The notes: generated by a model from the sequence alone, not told the origin. A stretch of 32,203 nt of DNA from a bacterium (GCA_030700025.1 JAUYKI010000009.1:1-32203), one strand, 5' to 3'; counted from the stretch's first letter, positions 1 through 5,747 are shown. Program-made: numbers and translations.

Positions 1-58
1 AGCTACGTCTTCGACGAGTAACGAAGTTATGAAATAAAATCCGCGCATCCCTGGAAGG

Positions 59-159
59 GTTGTTGCCAAAATAGAAATATCTTTGCGTCACTCCTCCTCG
101 ATGCGGATAAACCGCAATCTTGTCGTCGTTCCTTAACCTATCTTATTTTGGCTAACAAT
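59..159. repeat. Short inverted-repeat element at the left edge
   Basis: Bases 60-73 (TTGTTGCCAAAATA) are repeated inverted at 144-159 with one extra base. An inner hairpin, TGCGG-ATAAA-CCGCA, lies at 102-116. No gene is visible in bases 1-299 apart from this, a relic repeat at 190-230 and a promoter. It resembles the other transposase-less palindromic elements of the window but is a single, imperfect copy. Confidence 0.4.
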
Positions 160-189
160 GCGGCGAGAGCTGATATTGGGATAGGGGTC

Positions 190-230
190 TTAAGCGGATT
201 TTTTTATTGCGCTTTCACAAAAGTGAGGGA
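190..230 (+). repeat. Right-half relic of the TCCCTCAC element
   Basis: The stretch AAGCGGATTTTTTTATTGCG followed by CTTTCACAAAAGTGAGGGA matches the right half of the elements at 2622-2690 and 4835-4905. The left arm cannot be recognised, so it is probably a decayed or truncated copy that no longer folds as a terminator. Confidence 0.5.
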
Positions 231-248
231 GGGGATTTTTGCTTGCCC

Positions 249-293
249 CGAGCCTATCCTGAGCTTGTCCTGAGTTTACCGAAGGATTATAAT
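249..293 (+). promoter_or_regulatory. lemA promoter inside a REP-like repeat
   Basis: The -35 box TTGTCC (265-270) and the -10 box TATAAT (288-293) are 17 bases apart. The -35 lies in a CCTGAGCTTGTCCTGAG motif of the kind common in bacterial dispersed repeats. The ATG at 300 is six bases after the -10, so the transcript would be leaderless or nearly so. Confidence 0.6.
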
Positions 294-299
294 CAAGTT

Positions 300-854
300 A
301 TGACAAAAACAAAATGGATTATCTTAGGAGTAGTGGTGTTGGCCGCGCTGTATGTATTCAGCGTTTATAACGGCCTGATTACTAAAAATGAATTGGTGGA
401 CAACCAATGGGCGCAAGTGGAGGCCCAATACCAGCGCCGGTTTGATTTGATTCCTAATTTAGTGGAATCCGTAAAAGGAATTTTCAAGCAGGAGCAGACT
501 ATTTTTACCGCTTTGGCGGAAGCCCGCACCCGTTATTCCGGAGCGAAATCAGTTGATGAAAAAGCCGCGGCCGCCACTCAAGTAGAAAGCGCGCTCGGCC
601 GTTTATTGGTAGTCGTAGAAAATTATCCCACATTAAAATCTTCGGATGATGTTCAACTTTTTATGGTTCAGCTGGAAGGAACCGAAAATCGGATTAGCGT
701 GGAAAGATTGCGGTTTAACGACGCCGTCCGCAATTTGAATTTAATCGTGAAGCGTTTCCCAAGTAATTTAATCGCCGGCATGTTCGGTTTTAGTGAACGG
801 CCCTATTTTGAATCTGTCGAAGGCGCCGAAGTTGCTCCTAAAGTCGGTTTTTAA
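300..854 (+). CDS. lemA: LemA family protein
   Basis: This is a 184-residue LemA-family protein: one N-terminal membrane segment (about residues 5-24) followed by a long helical domain outside or at the membrane. The family hallmark region NELVDNQWAQVEAQYQRRFD with LIPNLVESVKG lies at about residues 31-60, and the end has the usual FNDAVRNLN and FPSNLIAGMFGF motifs. An in-frame start at 207 exists, but it would add unrelated residues from repeat DNA, and a TATAAT box sits just before 300. It is paired with a TPM-domain gene 5 bases downstream, the usual partner of lemA. The biochemical role of LemA is unknown; a link to envelope stress is suspected in the family. Confidence 0.92.
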   Translation: MTKTKWIILGVVVLAALYVFSVYNGLITKNELVDNQWAQVEAQYQRRFDLIPNLVESVKGIFKQEQTIFTALAEARTRYSGAKSVDEKAAAATQVESALGRLLVVVENYPTLKSSDDVQLFMVQLEGTENRISVERLRFNDAVRNLNLIVKRFPSNLIAGMFGFSERPYFESVEGAEVAPKVGF

Positions 855-859
855 AAAAA

Positions 860-1705
860 ATGAAAAAAGTTTATTTTTTGGCAATTTTATTACTGCCAGC
901 AGTGGTTTTTGCTTATGTCAGTCCGGGCAAGCCGTCCGGCTTTGTAAATGATTTTGCCGGAATGCTGTCCCAGCAGGAAAAGTCCGCGCTGGAATTAAAA
1001 TTATCCAGTTTTTCTAAAACTTTGGGAGCGGAAATATCCGTGGTTACTATTCCGGATTTGGGAGGGGATACGATTGAAAATTTCGCGGTTCAGCTTTTTC
1101 AAGAATGGGGAATTGGAAAAAAGGGAACGGACAATGGCGCTTTGCTTTTAGTCGCGCGGGATGACCGCCAAGCGCGCATTGAAGTCGGATACGGCTTGGA
1201 GCCGGTTTTAACCGACGCGCAAAGTTATTGGATTTTGCATAACGTTATTACGCCGGCCTTTAGCGAGGGAAAGTTTTTTGAAGGAATCAATAACGGCGTA
1301 GATAAAATTATTTCCGCGGTTGGCGGGGAGCAAATCCCGGTTGAACAGGAGAGCCGGTCCGGGTCCGGCGGAGATTTCTTTTGGCTGCTTTTAGCCGGGC
1401 CGATCTGGCTGGCGAGCATTTTAGGCCGGTCCAAGTCCTGGTGGCTGGGCGGGGTATTGGGCGGAATTGGAGGATTAGTTGTCGGGTTGATTTACGGATT
1501 CATTTACACCGGAGTTTTTTCTATCGCCGGTTTGGCGGTAGTTGGGCTTATTTTTGATTATTTAGTTTCAAAATCATACACAAAGTCCCGGCTTTCGGGC
1601 CATTATCCCTGGTGGATTGGCGGTCACAATCATTTTGGCGGAGGCGGATTTGGCGGTTTTGGCGGCGGCCGTTCCGGCGGAGGCGGCTCCAGCCATCGGT
1701 GGTAG
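860..1705 (+). CDS. TPM domain (YgcG-like) membrane protein
   Basis: 281 residues. An N-terminal signal peptide (about 1-18) is followed by a TPM domain (about 25-155) with VNDFAGMLS near its start and RQARIEVGYGLEPVLTD in the middle. Two or three membrane segments follow (about 172-190 and 195-235), then a Gly-rich tail ending GGGGSSHRW. This layout is that of YgcG-type proteins, which sit next to lemA in many bacteria. The TPM domain was named for a phosphatase in chloroplasts, but most bacterial members have no proven activity. The gene is translated five bases after lemA and is probably co-transcribed with it. No SD is evident. Confidence 0.88.
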   Translation: MKKVYFLAILLLPAVVFAYVSPGKPSGFVNDFAGMLSQQEKSALELKLSSFSKTLGAEISVVTIPDLGGDTIENFAVQLFQEWGIGKKGTDNGALLLVARDDRQARIEVGYGLEPVLTDAQSYWILHNVITPAFSEGKFFEGINNGVDKIISAVGGEQIPVEQESRSGSGGDFFWLLLAGPIWLASILGRSKSWWLGGVLGGIGGLVVGLIYGFIYTGVFSIAGLAVVGLIFDYLVSKSYTKSRLSGHYPWWIGGHNHFGGGGFGGFGGGRSGGGGSSHRW

Positions 1706-1712
1706 GGGTTTG

Positions 1713-1849
1713 CCCAGTACTACAACAAAGATTGCTTGCGGTACGCGGAGCGAAAAAATCAGTTTATCGGATGTTTTATCATAAAATCCACACTATTTAT
1801 TAAAACTTTATCCGCAAGGATAGCTTCTTATCTTTGTTGTAGTACCGGG
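1713..1849. repeat. 137-bp element with 20-bp inverted ends
   Basis: CCCAGTACTACAACAAAGAT (1713-1732) is repeated inverted at 1830-1849 with one mismatch. A second partial pairing is CTTGCGG against TCCGCAAG. No transposase is present. The right end directly touches a -35-like TTGTAA; the left flank also ends in TTG, which may be a target duplication. It may instead work as a long 3' hairpin of the lemA operon. Confidence 0.6.
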
Positions 1850-1878
1850 TTGTAATTTTATATTTTTTGAATTAAGAT
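1850..1878 (+). promoter_or_regulatory. Promoter for the small Cys/His protein operon
   Basis: TTGTAA (1850-1855), 17-base spacer, TAAGAT (1873-1878). It precedes the SD-led gene at 1917. The -35 begins at the first base after the inverted-repeat element. Confidence 0.45.
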
Positions 1879-1916
1879 TATCCCCGTAGCTCTTTGATTA
1901 AAAAAGGAGAATGTCC

Positions 1917-2153
1917 ATGGGCGCCATGACCGGCAGAATGACCGCCAGCAAACAGGAGGAACGCGTTGAAGATTTGATAATGAAAATTTTTGATGCCCGT
2001 TCAAGCATGGAGGATCGCAGAACGGCATCGGTGGAATTGCAAGATATTGGATATAATCAGGACCATGCGAGAGGTTGTCAGTTCTTTAAAACGGGCCCTA
2101 GCTTTCATTGTAATTGTGGCCACGAAAGGGCCGCGGCTTGGTTTATGAAATAA
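1917..2153 (+). CDS. Small Cys/His protein, copy 1
   Basis: A 78-residue protein I do not recognise. ATG codons occur at 1911 and 1917 in frame; the SD GGAG at 1906-1909 is correctly spaced only for 1917. The C-terminal half has the pattern H-x4-C then C-x-C-G-H (DHARGCQFF... and CNCGH), which could bind a metal such as zinc. The N-terminal half is helical and charged. The next gene (2155-2370) shares the same pattern and spacing, so the two look like tandem paralogues in one operon, with a third unrelated small gene. No membrane segment. Function unknown. Confidence 0.7.
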   Translation: MGAMTGRMTASKQEERVEDLIMKIFDARSSMEDRRTASVELQDIGYNQDHARGCQFFKTGPSFHCNCGHERAAAWFMK

Positions 2154-2154
2154 A

Positions 2155-2370
2155 ATGGCTATCACGGCTCGGGAACAATATTGGCGTTACGTTAAATTAG
2201 TAAAGATAATTTCGAATACTAATTCAACCCTAGACGAAGTTGAGTCGGCAAAGAGAGAATTAAATGAAATTGCAGAAAGGAATCATGCCGAAGATTGCCA
2301 GTGTCTTTTTAGTCCGTATGCCGACTGCGTTTGCGGCCATTTTGCCGCAACCCTTGAGTTGAGGAAATAA
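2155..2370 (+). CDS. Small Cys/His protein, copy 2
   Basis: A 71-residue protein starting one base after the stop of the upstream gene, so translation is probably coupled. Its C-terminal half, RNHAEDCQC... followed by DCVCGH, aligns with the upstream protein: both have H-x4-C, a gap of roughly 13 residues, then C-x-C-G-H, preceded by a helix with the pattern S-x4-EL-x-[ED]-I. This supports an ancient tandem duplication. Possible metal-binding cluster; no enzymatic motif is visible. Function unknown. Confidence 0.7.
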   Translation: MAITAREQYWRYVKLVKIISNTNSTLDEVESAKRELNEIAERNHAEDCQCLFSPYADCVCGHFAATLELRK

Positions 2371-2371
2371 C

Positions 2372-2617
2372 ATGCCGACTTTCTTTGATCCCCATCCCGG
2401 ATTTGCCGGAGCGGCAATTCCTATTCCGCCTCAAGTGAAAAAAGTTGCTGACGGCCTGAACGGACAAATAATGTCTTTACAGACAGCGGTGCGGAAAATC
2501 CAATACGTTACCCAGGGAAAAGTAAAAGCCGTTCCGGATCCAAGACACGGATTTATCGGCTTAACGCTTCGATCCGGCGACACAACCCACTTTTTTAGAG
2601 TGATTAGATACAGATAA
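2372..2617 (+). CDS. Hypothetical 81-residue protein
   Basis: Third gene of the small operon, starting one base after the previous stop. The protein has a Pro-rich start (FDPHPGFAGAAIPIPPQ), a helix around residues 22-45 and a likely beta-rich end (GFIGLTLRSGDTTHFFRVIRYR). It has no Cys and is unlike its two neighbours. It ends five bases before a palindromic element that carries an intrinsic terminator, which would close the operon. I do not recognise a family. Confidence 0.6.
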   Translation: MPTFFDPHPGFAGAAIPIPPQVKKVADGLNGQIMSLQTAVRKIQYVTQGKVKAVPDPRHGFIGLTLRSGDTTHFFRVIRYR

Positions 2618-2621
2618 TCCG

Positions 2622-2690
2622 TCCCTCACTCTTGCGAAAGTTAATCCGCCATAGGCGGATTTTTTATTGCGCTTTCGCAAGAGTGAGGGA
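2622..2690 (+). repeat. TCCCTCAC palindromic element carrying a terminator
   Basis: Perfect 19-bp inverted ends: TCCCTCACTCTTGCGAAAG (2622-2640) and its complement at 2672-2690. Inside is an intrinsic terminator: AATCCGCC (2643-2650), a 3-base loop, GGCGGATT and a T run to 2665. A near copy lies at 4835-4905 and a relic at 190-230. It ends the small-protein operon. Confidence 0.8.
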
Positions 2691-2707
2691 GATTTTTTAT
2701 TTCCCGA

Positions 2708-2739
2708 ACATTCCGACATTCTCAAGAATGTCGGAATGT
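2708..2739. repeat. 32-bp perfect palindrome
   Basis: Arms of 15 bp (2708-2722 and 2725-2739) around a two-base centre, containing CCGACATTCT and its complement. It lies between two convergent transcription units, each with its own terminator. It may be a dispersed REP-type repeat or a spare hairpin. Confidence 0.65.
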
Positions 2740-2750
2740 CATTGAGGCAA

Positions 2751-2775
2751 AATAAAAATCGCCGATTTGGCGATT
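2751..2775 (-). terminator. Terminator of the 2774-3145 gene
   Basis: On the minus strand AATCGCC (2775-2769), loop AAATC, GGCGATT (2763-2757), then a T-rich tail. It overlaps the end of the minus-strand coding region. Confidence 0.7.
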
Positions 2776-3145
2776 ATAATTTTTTCTTAGGGGACGACGC
2801 AAAACAGCGGTCAATGAATAAATCGGTAACGCAATATTTTCCATCCGGTCTTCGCGGTAAAAGTCTTTTGTTGAGCCAATAGAACGGAAACTTTGGATTG
2901 GTCCCAAGGCTATGAAGAACCAAATTTCTTGTACCGCCAGCTTCCGCGTAGAATTGCTCAAGATCTTCTTTAGCAAAAGCTTTCCACCCGCCCAACTTCT
3001 GGCAAAATTGCACAACGTATCGGGCGACAATTTCTACTTCAAATTGCCCAAAGGCCATATAAAAATGCCGATTAGCGTCAATGTCGTTTGGATGAATTGG
3101 ATATAAAATCAGGTCTGAATCTTCATCGATCATTCTTTCGGCCAT
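2774..3145 (-). CDS. Hypothetical 123-residue protein
   Basis: A minus-strand gene with an SD-like GGGAG about seven bases before the ATG and a TATAAT box upstream at 3184-3179. The protein has no signal peptide or membrane segment. It is rich in aromatic residues (FYMAFGQFEVEIVARYVVQF) and has a basic C-terminus ending SSPKKKL. I see no catalytic motif and do not recognise a family. Its own promoter, SD and terminator all support a real gene. It lies downstream of the tRNA-Ser/small membrane gene unit on the same strand. Confidence 0.65.
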   Translation of the reverse strand: MAERMIDEDSDLILYPIHPNDIDANRHFYMAFGQFEVEIVARYVVQFCQKLGGWKAFAKEDLEQFYAEAGGTRNLVLHSLGTNPKFPFYWLNKRLLPRRPDGKYCVTDLFIDRCFASSPKKKL

Positions 3146-3178
3146 GGCTCATCTCCCAATAATTAAATAGCTAAAAAG

Positions 3179-3187
3179 ATTATATCA
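3179..3187 (-). promoter_or_regulatory. Extended -10 promoter for the 2774-3145 gene
   Basis: Minus strand TGATATAAT: TG, one base, then the consensus TATAAT (3184-3179). No clear -35. It lies 34 bases before the ATG at 3145. Confidence 0.5.
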
Positions 3188-3191
3188 CGGC

Positions 3192-3344
3192 TTAAGATTT
3201 GCGGAAATCAGCCCAAAGGGACATTATTCCGAGAATGAGAAATAAAGCCGCGCTTAGCCAATTTTTTCTTTGAACGGCTTCTATTAAGGCTATTCCGAAA
3301 AAGATTATAAATACGGCGAAATTGGAAAATTTAATGTTTTTCAT
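3192..3344 (-). CDS. Small two-segment membrane protein
   Basis: 50 residues, starting five bases after the 3' end of tRNA-Ser on the same strand. Two hydrophobic stretches (about residues 8-24, FAVFIIFFGIALIEAV, and 30-46, WLSAALFLILGIMSLWA) are split by a basic turn QRKN, a normal two-helix topology. A longer reading would run back into the tRNA and is not credible. No SD is visible, so initiation after tRNA processing would be on a short leader. Function unknown; moderately supported by composition only. Confidence 0.45.
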   Translation of the reverse strand: MKNIKFSNFAVFIIFFGIALIEAVQRKNWLSAALFLILGIMSLWADFRKS

Positions 3345-3349
3345 AGATT

Positions 3350-3439
3350 TGGCGGAGGCGGGAGGATTCGAACCTCCGATACCCGTTAAGGCATGCCACC
3401 TTTCCAAGGTGGTGCACTAGACCACTATGCGACGCCTCC
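3350..3439 (-). tRNA. tRNA-Ser (anticodon GGA)
   Basis: 90 bases including an encoded CCA. The acceptor arms GGAGGCG (3439-3433) and CGCCTCC pair perfectly. The anticodon stem CCACC/GGTGG encloses TTGGAAA, giving anticodon GGA at 3405-3403, which reads UCC and UCU. A long variable arm (CATGCCTTAACGGGTAT region) and the T-loop GGTTCGAATCC are typical of class II serine tRNA. Its promoter is at 3472-3500. Confidence 0.96.
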
Positions 3440-3445
3440 AATTTT

Positions 3446-3500
3446 GTCTGCCGATTGGTCAGACCACCTCTACTTTATCAGAAACTTTTTATTTAGGCAA
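3446..3500 (-). promoter_or_regulatory. tRNA-Ser promoter and leader hairpin
   Basis: Minus strand TTGCCT (3500-3495), 17-base spacer, TAAAGT (3477-3472). The leader between the start point and the tRNA contains GTCTG...CAGAC (3464-3446), which may be a processing hairpin. Confidence 0.55.
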
Positions 3501-3518
3501 AACAATTTTGGCCTGACG

Positions 3519-3527
3519 TGTTATGAT
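3519..3527 (+). promoter_or_regulatory. Extended -10 promoter of the cupredoxin gene
   Basis: TGTTATGAT: TG, one base, TATGAT (3522-3527). The ATG at 3536 is eight bases after the -10, so the message would be leaderless. Confidence 0.55.
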
Positions 3528-3535
3528 TAAATCAT

Positions 3536-3952
3536 ATGAAAAACCTACTTATTATTGCTGTTATTGTCGTTGTTTTAGCGGCCGGTTATTTGTTAGTTAA
3601 CTGGAACGGTCCGGCTTCTAACGAGGCGCCAGCGCCTGGTTCAACTCCGGAAGCCCAGACCCCAAAATCAGCGGTCATTCCATCCGGATCGGTTTCTGCG
3701 CCCAAGACCTGGACAGTTACCATCCAAAATTTCTTTTTTTCCGTTCCGACCTTAGTTGTTAAAAAAGGCGATACTGTAACTTGGACCAATAAAGATTCCG
3801 CGCCTCATACCGTAACCGGAGACAATGGCGGTCCGGCCAGTCCTACGTTAAAGCAAAACGAAACCTACAGTTATACTTTTAACACTGCCGGGACTTTTAG
3901 CTATCGCTGTTCCTTTCATCCCGCTATGCTTAGCACCGTAGTGGTTCAATAG
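3536..3952 (+). CDS. Membrane-anchored cupredoxin (plastocyanin-like)
   Basis: 138 residues. An N-terminal membrane anchor (about 3-21) is followed by a Pro/Ala/Ser-rich linker (about 24-56) and a single cupredoxin domain (about 57-138). The four type 1 copper ligands are visible: His91 in PHTVTG, then Cys125, His128 and Met131 in YRCSFHPAM. KGDTVTWTNKDSAPH is the usual strand before the first ligand. It is probably an extracytoplasmic electron carrier or copper-binding protein. The downstream membrane gene begins eight bases after it and may be co-transcribed. Its redox partner cannot be inferred here. Confidence 0.92.
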   Translation: MKNLLIIAVIVVVLAAGYLLVNWNGPASNEAPAPGSTPEAQTPKSAVIPSGSVSAPKTWTVTIQNFFFSVPTLVVKKGDTVTWTNKDSAPHTVTGDNGGPASPTLKQNETYSYTFNTAGTFSYRCSFHPAMLSTVVVQ

Positions 3953-3960
3953 TTTTTCCG

Positions 3961-4323
3961 ATGGTTTGGCTAAAAAGAATCCTGCTGGTTCTGGCAATTA
4001 TTTGCCTGGGCACGATTATTGATTATATTGCGCACCAAATTGACCCGAGATTTTCCGTACCCTCTTCGTATTTTCCCCATAAAATTTTGTACGGTACGCT
4101 GTGGGCTTTTGCCGGCTACTTGGTTTTTAAGAAATATCTCAATACTCCTTTTAAATTAGCCTTAGTTTTATCCGCCACACCAGCGATAATTTTGCAAATT
4201 ATTTATATTATCAATGGGCACCTGTTTCTTTGGGTATCCTTTTTGTTCATGGTTCTTCATTTCCTGATGTTTTTATTGCCGGGGTTTTATATTTGCAGAA
4301 AATACCAAAGCGTTTTTAACTAA
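3961..4323 (+). CDS. Hypothetical four-segment membrane protein
   Basis: 120 residues with four predicted membrane segments: about 5-22, 43-57, 66-84 and 88-110. A polar stretch DYIAHQIDPRFSVPSSYFPHK lies between the first and second. It starts eight bases after the cupredoxin stop, with no promoter or SD visible, so it is likely read from the same transcript and may work in the same membrane process. I do not recognise a family or catalytic residues. Confidence 0.65.
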   Translation: MVWLKRILLVLAIICLGTIIDYIAHQIDPRFSVPSSYFPHKILYGTLWAFAGYLVFKKYLNTPFKLALVLSATPAIILQIIYIINGHLFLWVSFLFMVLHFLMFLLPGFYICRKYQSVFN

Positions 4324-4344
4324 GCTTTATTGAAAAGCGTTAGA

Positions 4345-4373
4345 TTGACACAACTAAATTGTTGTGTTAATAT
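4345..4373 (+). promoter_or_regulatory. Promoter with operator-like palindrome in the spacer
   Basis: Consensus TTGACA (4345-4350), 17-base spacer, TAATAT (4368-4373). The inverted repeat ACACAAC-TAAATT-GTTGTGT (4348-4367) overlaps the -35 and fills the spacer, a classic position for a dimeric repressor. It drives the SD-led gene at 4409. Confidence 0.75.
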
Positions 4374-4408
4374 CTTAAACAGAACTTTTAGAATCTAGGG
4401 AGGCGGTC

Positions 4409-4834
4409 ATGGAAGCTTATGAGGCGCCGGATCAATACGATCTTTTATTGAACCAGATCGCTTCTGACGAATTTGAAGAAAAGAAAGAACAAGGAGCTTT
4501 CTTGTTTATTTTCCAAGACGATTTGGATCCGCAAACCGGTTTGATCAGCGGAACCGCTCATGCCGTGCCGGAATGGGGGCAGTGGTCGGAAAAATCGCAA
4601 CAAGTGATTCAGCGGTGCGCGGATAAAGGATTGCTAGAAATTGAATATCTGAAGCCTACGGAAAAGGGTTTTCAATTGCGGTTGCTGGCGCAACAGCGTT
4701 TGGTAAACGTGCTTTTGCCGCCGGCGGATGAATTCCGTAGAGAGTACTTTGAGGAGCTCCCCAAGATTCCCATTTTACGCCTTACCCAGAAGGGGATGGA
4801 ATATTTGCGGGACTTAGTTTCAGGCCCCAGTTAA
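4409..4834 (+). CDS. Hypothetical protein, distant paralogue of 5130-5489
   Basis: 141 residues, soluble and acidic at the N-terminus, with strong SD GGGAGG and its own promoter. The second half reads like a helix-turn-helix or winged-helix region: W-x-EK-x2-V, a helix, KGLLEIEYLKP, LRLLAQQR, then IPILRLTQKGMEYLRD. The neighbouring protein at 5130-5489 has the same order: NWPDEKVAVL, LVRLAHLPP, LWLLARR, VPVLFLTESGQQFL. This suggests a shared domain, possibly DNA-binding, but I do not recognise the family. The gene ends directly at a palindromic element with a terminator. Confidence 0.7.
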   Translation: MEAYEAPDQYDLLLNQIASDEFEEKKEQGAFLFIFQDDLDPQTGLISGTAHAVPEWGQWSEKSQQVIQRCADKGLLEIEYLKPTEKGFQLRLLAQQRLVNVLLPPADEFRREYFEELPKIPILRLTQKGMEYLRDLVSGPS

Positions 4835-4905
4835 TCCCTCACTCTTGCGAAAGTTAATCCGCCTACGGCGGATTTTTTTATTGCGCTTTCGCAAGAGTGA
4901 AGGGA
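4835..4905 (+). repeat. TCCCTCAC palindromic element carrying a terminator
   Basis: Left end TCCCTCACTCTTGCGAAAG (4835-4853), right end CTTTCGCAAGAGTGAAGGGA (4886-4905) with one inserted base. The inner terminator AATCCGCC-TAC-GGCGGATT plus a T run lies at 4857-4880. The left end starts at the base after the TAA stop of the 4409-4834 gene, so it serves as that gene's terminator. Confidence 0.8.
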
Positions 4906-4930
4906 CGGGGGGCTTATTAGGTAGGCTTGA

Positions 4931-5064
4931 CCCCCCACATAACTGCGATTGCAAAGCTAGTTAATCCCAGGGGTTGTTCGTTGTTTATTAAGCCAATAAC
5001 TAAAAACTAAGCCTTATTGCCAGATTTCACGGCTTTGAGGATTAAATCGCAGTTATGTGTGGGG
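4931..5064. repeat. 134-bp element ending at a -35 box
   Basis: CCCCCCACATAACTGCGATT (4931-4950) and AATCGCAGTTATGTGTGGGG (5045-5064) are inverted with two mismatches. TTGA flanks both sides (4927-4930 and 5065-5068), consistent with a 4-bp target duplication. The right TTGA is part of the TTGACA -35 box of the next gene. A short palindrome with a similar CCCC...ACATAAC arm lies at 13776-13803. No coding content. Confidence 0.6.
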
Positions 5065-5100
5065 TTGACATCTTGCCCTATTTATGCTATATTTAGCATA
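5065..5100 (+). promoter_or_regulatory. Promoter with palindrome over the -10 box
   Basis: TTGACA (5065-5070), 17-base spacer, TATATT (5088-5093). The palindrome TATGCTA-TATT-TAGCATA (5083-5100) covers the -10 and start point, a likely repressor site. It differs in sequence from the operator at 4348-4367. Confidence 0.72.
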
Positions 5101-5129
5101 GTACTTAAACTTCTAATAAGGAGACGAAC

Positions 5130-5489
5130 ATGACGAATCCGACGGAAAGCGTGGATGTGTTTCTGCGGTTCCTGGAAGAAGAAACGGACATGCTGAAGGG
5201 GATTTTTCGGTCTCCGGTGGGCTTGCTTCTGAATCGCATGCCGATCTTCGGCCGGGAAAACTGGCCGGATGAAAAGGTGGCGGTTTTGGGACGGCTGATC
5301 GCGCGCAGTCTGGTTAGGCTGGCGCATTTGCCTCCGGACAAGCATGACTTCGCGCTGTGGCTACTGGCCAGAAGGTCGGGAGACACGGCCGACAAGAATC
5401 TTGCCGAGCTGAAAGACGAGTATTTTCAGATGAGCTCGGTGCCGGTTCTTTTCCTGACCGAAAGCGGCCAGCAGTTCCTCCAGAATTAG
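5130..5489 (+). CDS. Hypothetical protein, distant paralogue of 4409-4834
   Basis: 119 residues, no membrane segment, strong SD AAGGAG. The reading frame is richer in CTG, CGG and GCG codons than the ribosomal genes, which may reflect a different origin. The N-terminus is helical (VDVFLRFLEEETDMLKGIF); the rest follows the layout of the 4409-4834 protein (W-x2-EK-x-AVL, LARR, EYF, VPVLFLTESGQQFL). A winged-helix-like fold is possible, but I do not recognise the family. It has a private promoter with an operator-like palindrome and a strong terminator, so it is a single-gene regulated unit. Confidence 0.7.
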   Translation: MTNPTESVDVFLRFLEEETDMLKGIFRSPVGLLLNRMPIFGRENWPDEKVAVLGRLIARSLVRLAHLPPDKHDFALWLLARRSGDTADKNLAELKDEYFQMSSVPVLFLTESGQQFLQN

Positions 5490-5499
5490 AATTACCAAT

Positions 5500-5548
5500 G
5501 GCTCCGGACAGAGTCGCTAAAAGCGATTCTGGTTCGGGGCCGTTTTTT
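5500..5548 (+). terminator. Intrinsic terminator
   Basis: A long hairpin GGCTCCGGACAGAGTCGC / GCGATTCTGGTTCGGGGCC (5500-5541) with loop TAAAA, then a run of six T. It closes the 5130-5489 gene. Confidence 0.85.
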
Positions 5549-5582
5549 AATTAAAGAAATATATTTAGACAAATAAAGTATT

Positions 5583-5726
5583 TTGAGGAAGATATTTGAG
5601 GAACACCTGCCTGCCGGTAGGCAGGTCCCGCAGGCGTATTTTGCTTGGACCACAAAATACGCCGAGGGCGAAGAAAAATTAGCCGCTGGAGCTGATTTAT
5701 TCTGTTTCCGAAAATATCTGCCGCAA
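5583..5726 (-). repeat. GGCTATATC-type element, inverted copy
   Basis: In reverse orientation this shares with 11033-11154 and 30919-31050 the core GGCGTATTTTG / CAAAATACGCC hairpin and the TCCAGCGGCT terminator-like stem. It contains an extra CCTGCCTGCCGGTAGGCAGG palindrome (5606-5625). Its ends are imperfect (5587-5603 against 5702-5721). No gene lies between 5549 and 5755. Confidence 0.7.
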
Positions 5727-5738
5727 AATTAATCAGTA

Positions 5739-5747
5739 TGCTAAAAT
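5739..5747 (+). promoter_or_regulatory. Extended -10 promoter of the M50 protease gene
   Basis: TGCTAAAAT: TG, one base, TAAAAT (5742-5747). It is eight bases before the ATG at 5756, giving a leaderless message and favouring 5756 over the in-frame ATG at 5738. Confidence 0.5.

Noticed and set aside
1911-1916. ATG at 1911 as the start of the first Cys/His protein
   Set aside because: The SD would be one base away; the ATG at 1917 has correct spacing.
2667-2882. A 71-codon plus-strand frame
   Set aside because: It begins in a palindromic element, crosses a second palindrome and a terminator, and overlaps the better supported minus-strand gene at 2774-3145.
5357-5554. A second frame overlapping the 5130-5489 gene
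   Set aside because: It runs into the terminator, has no SD, and the main frame has full signals.
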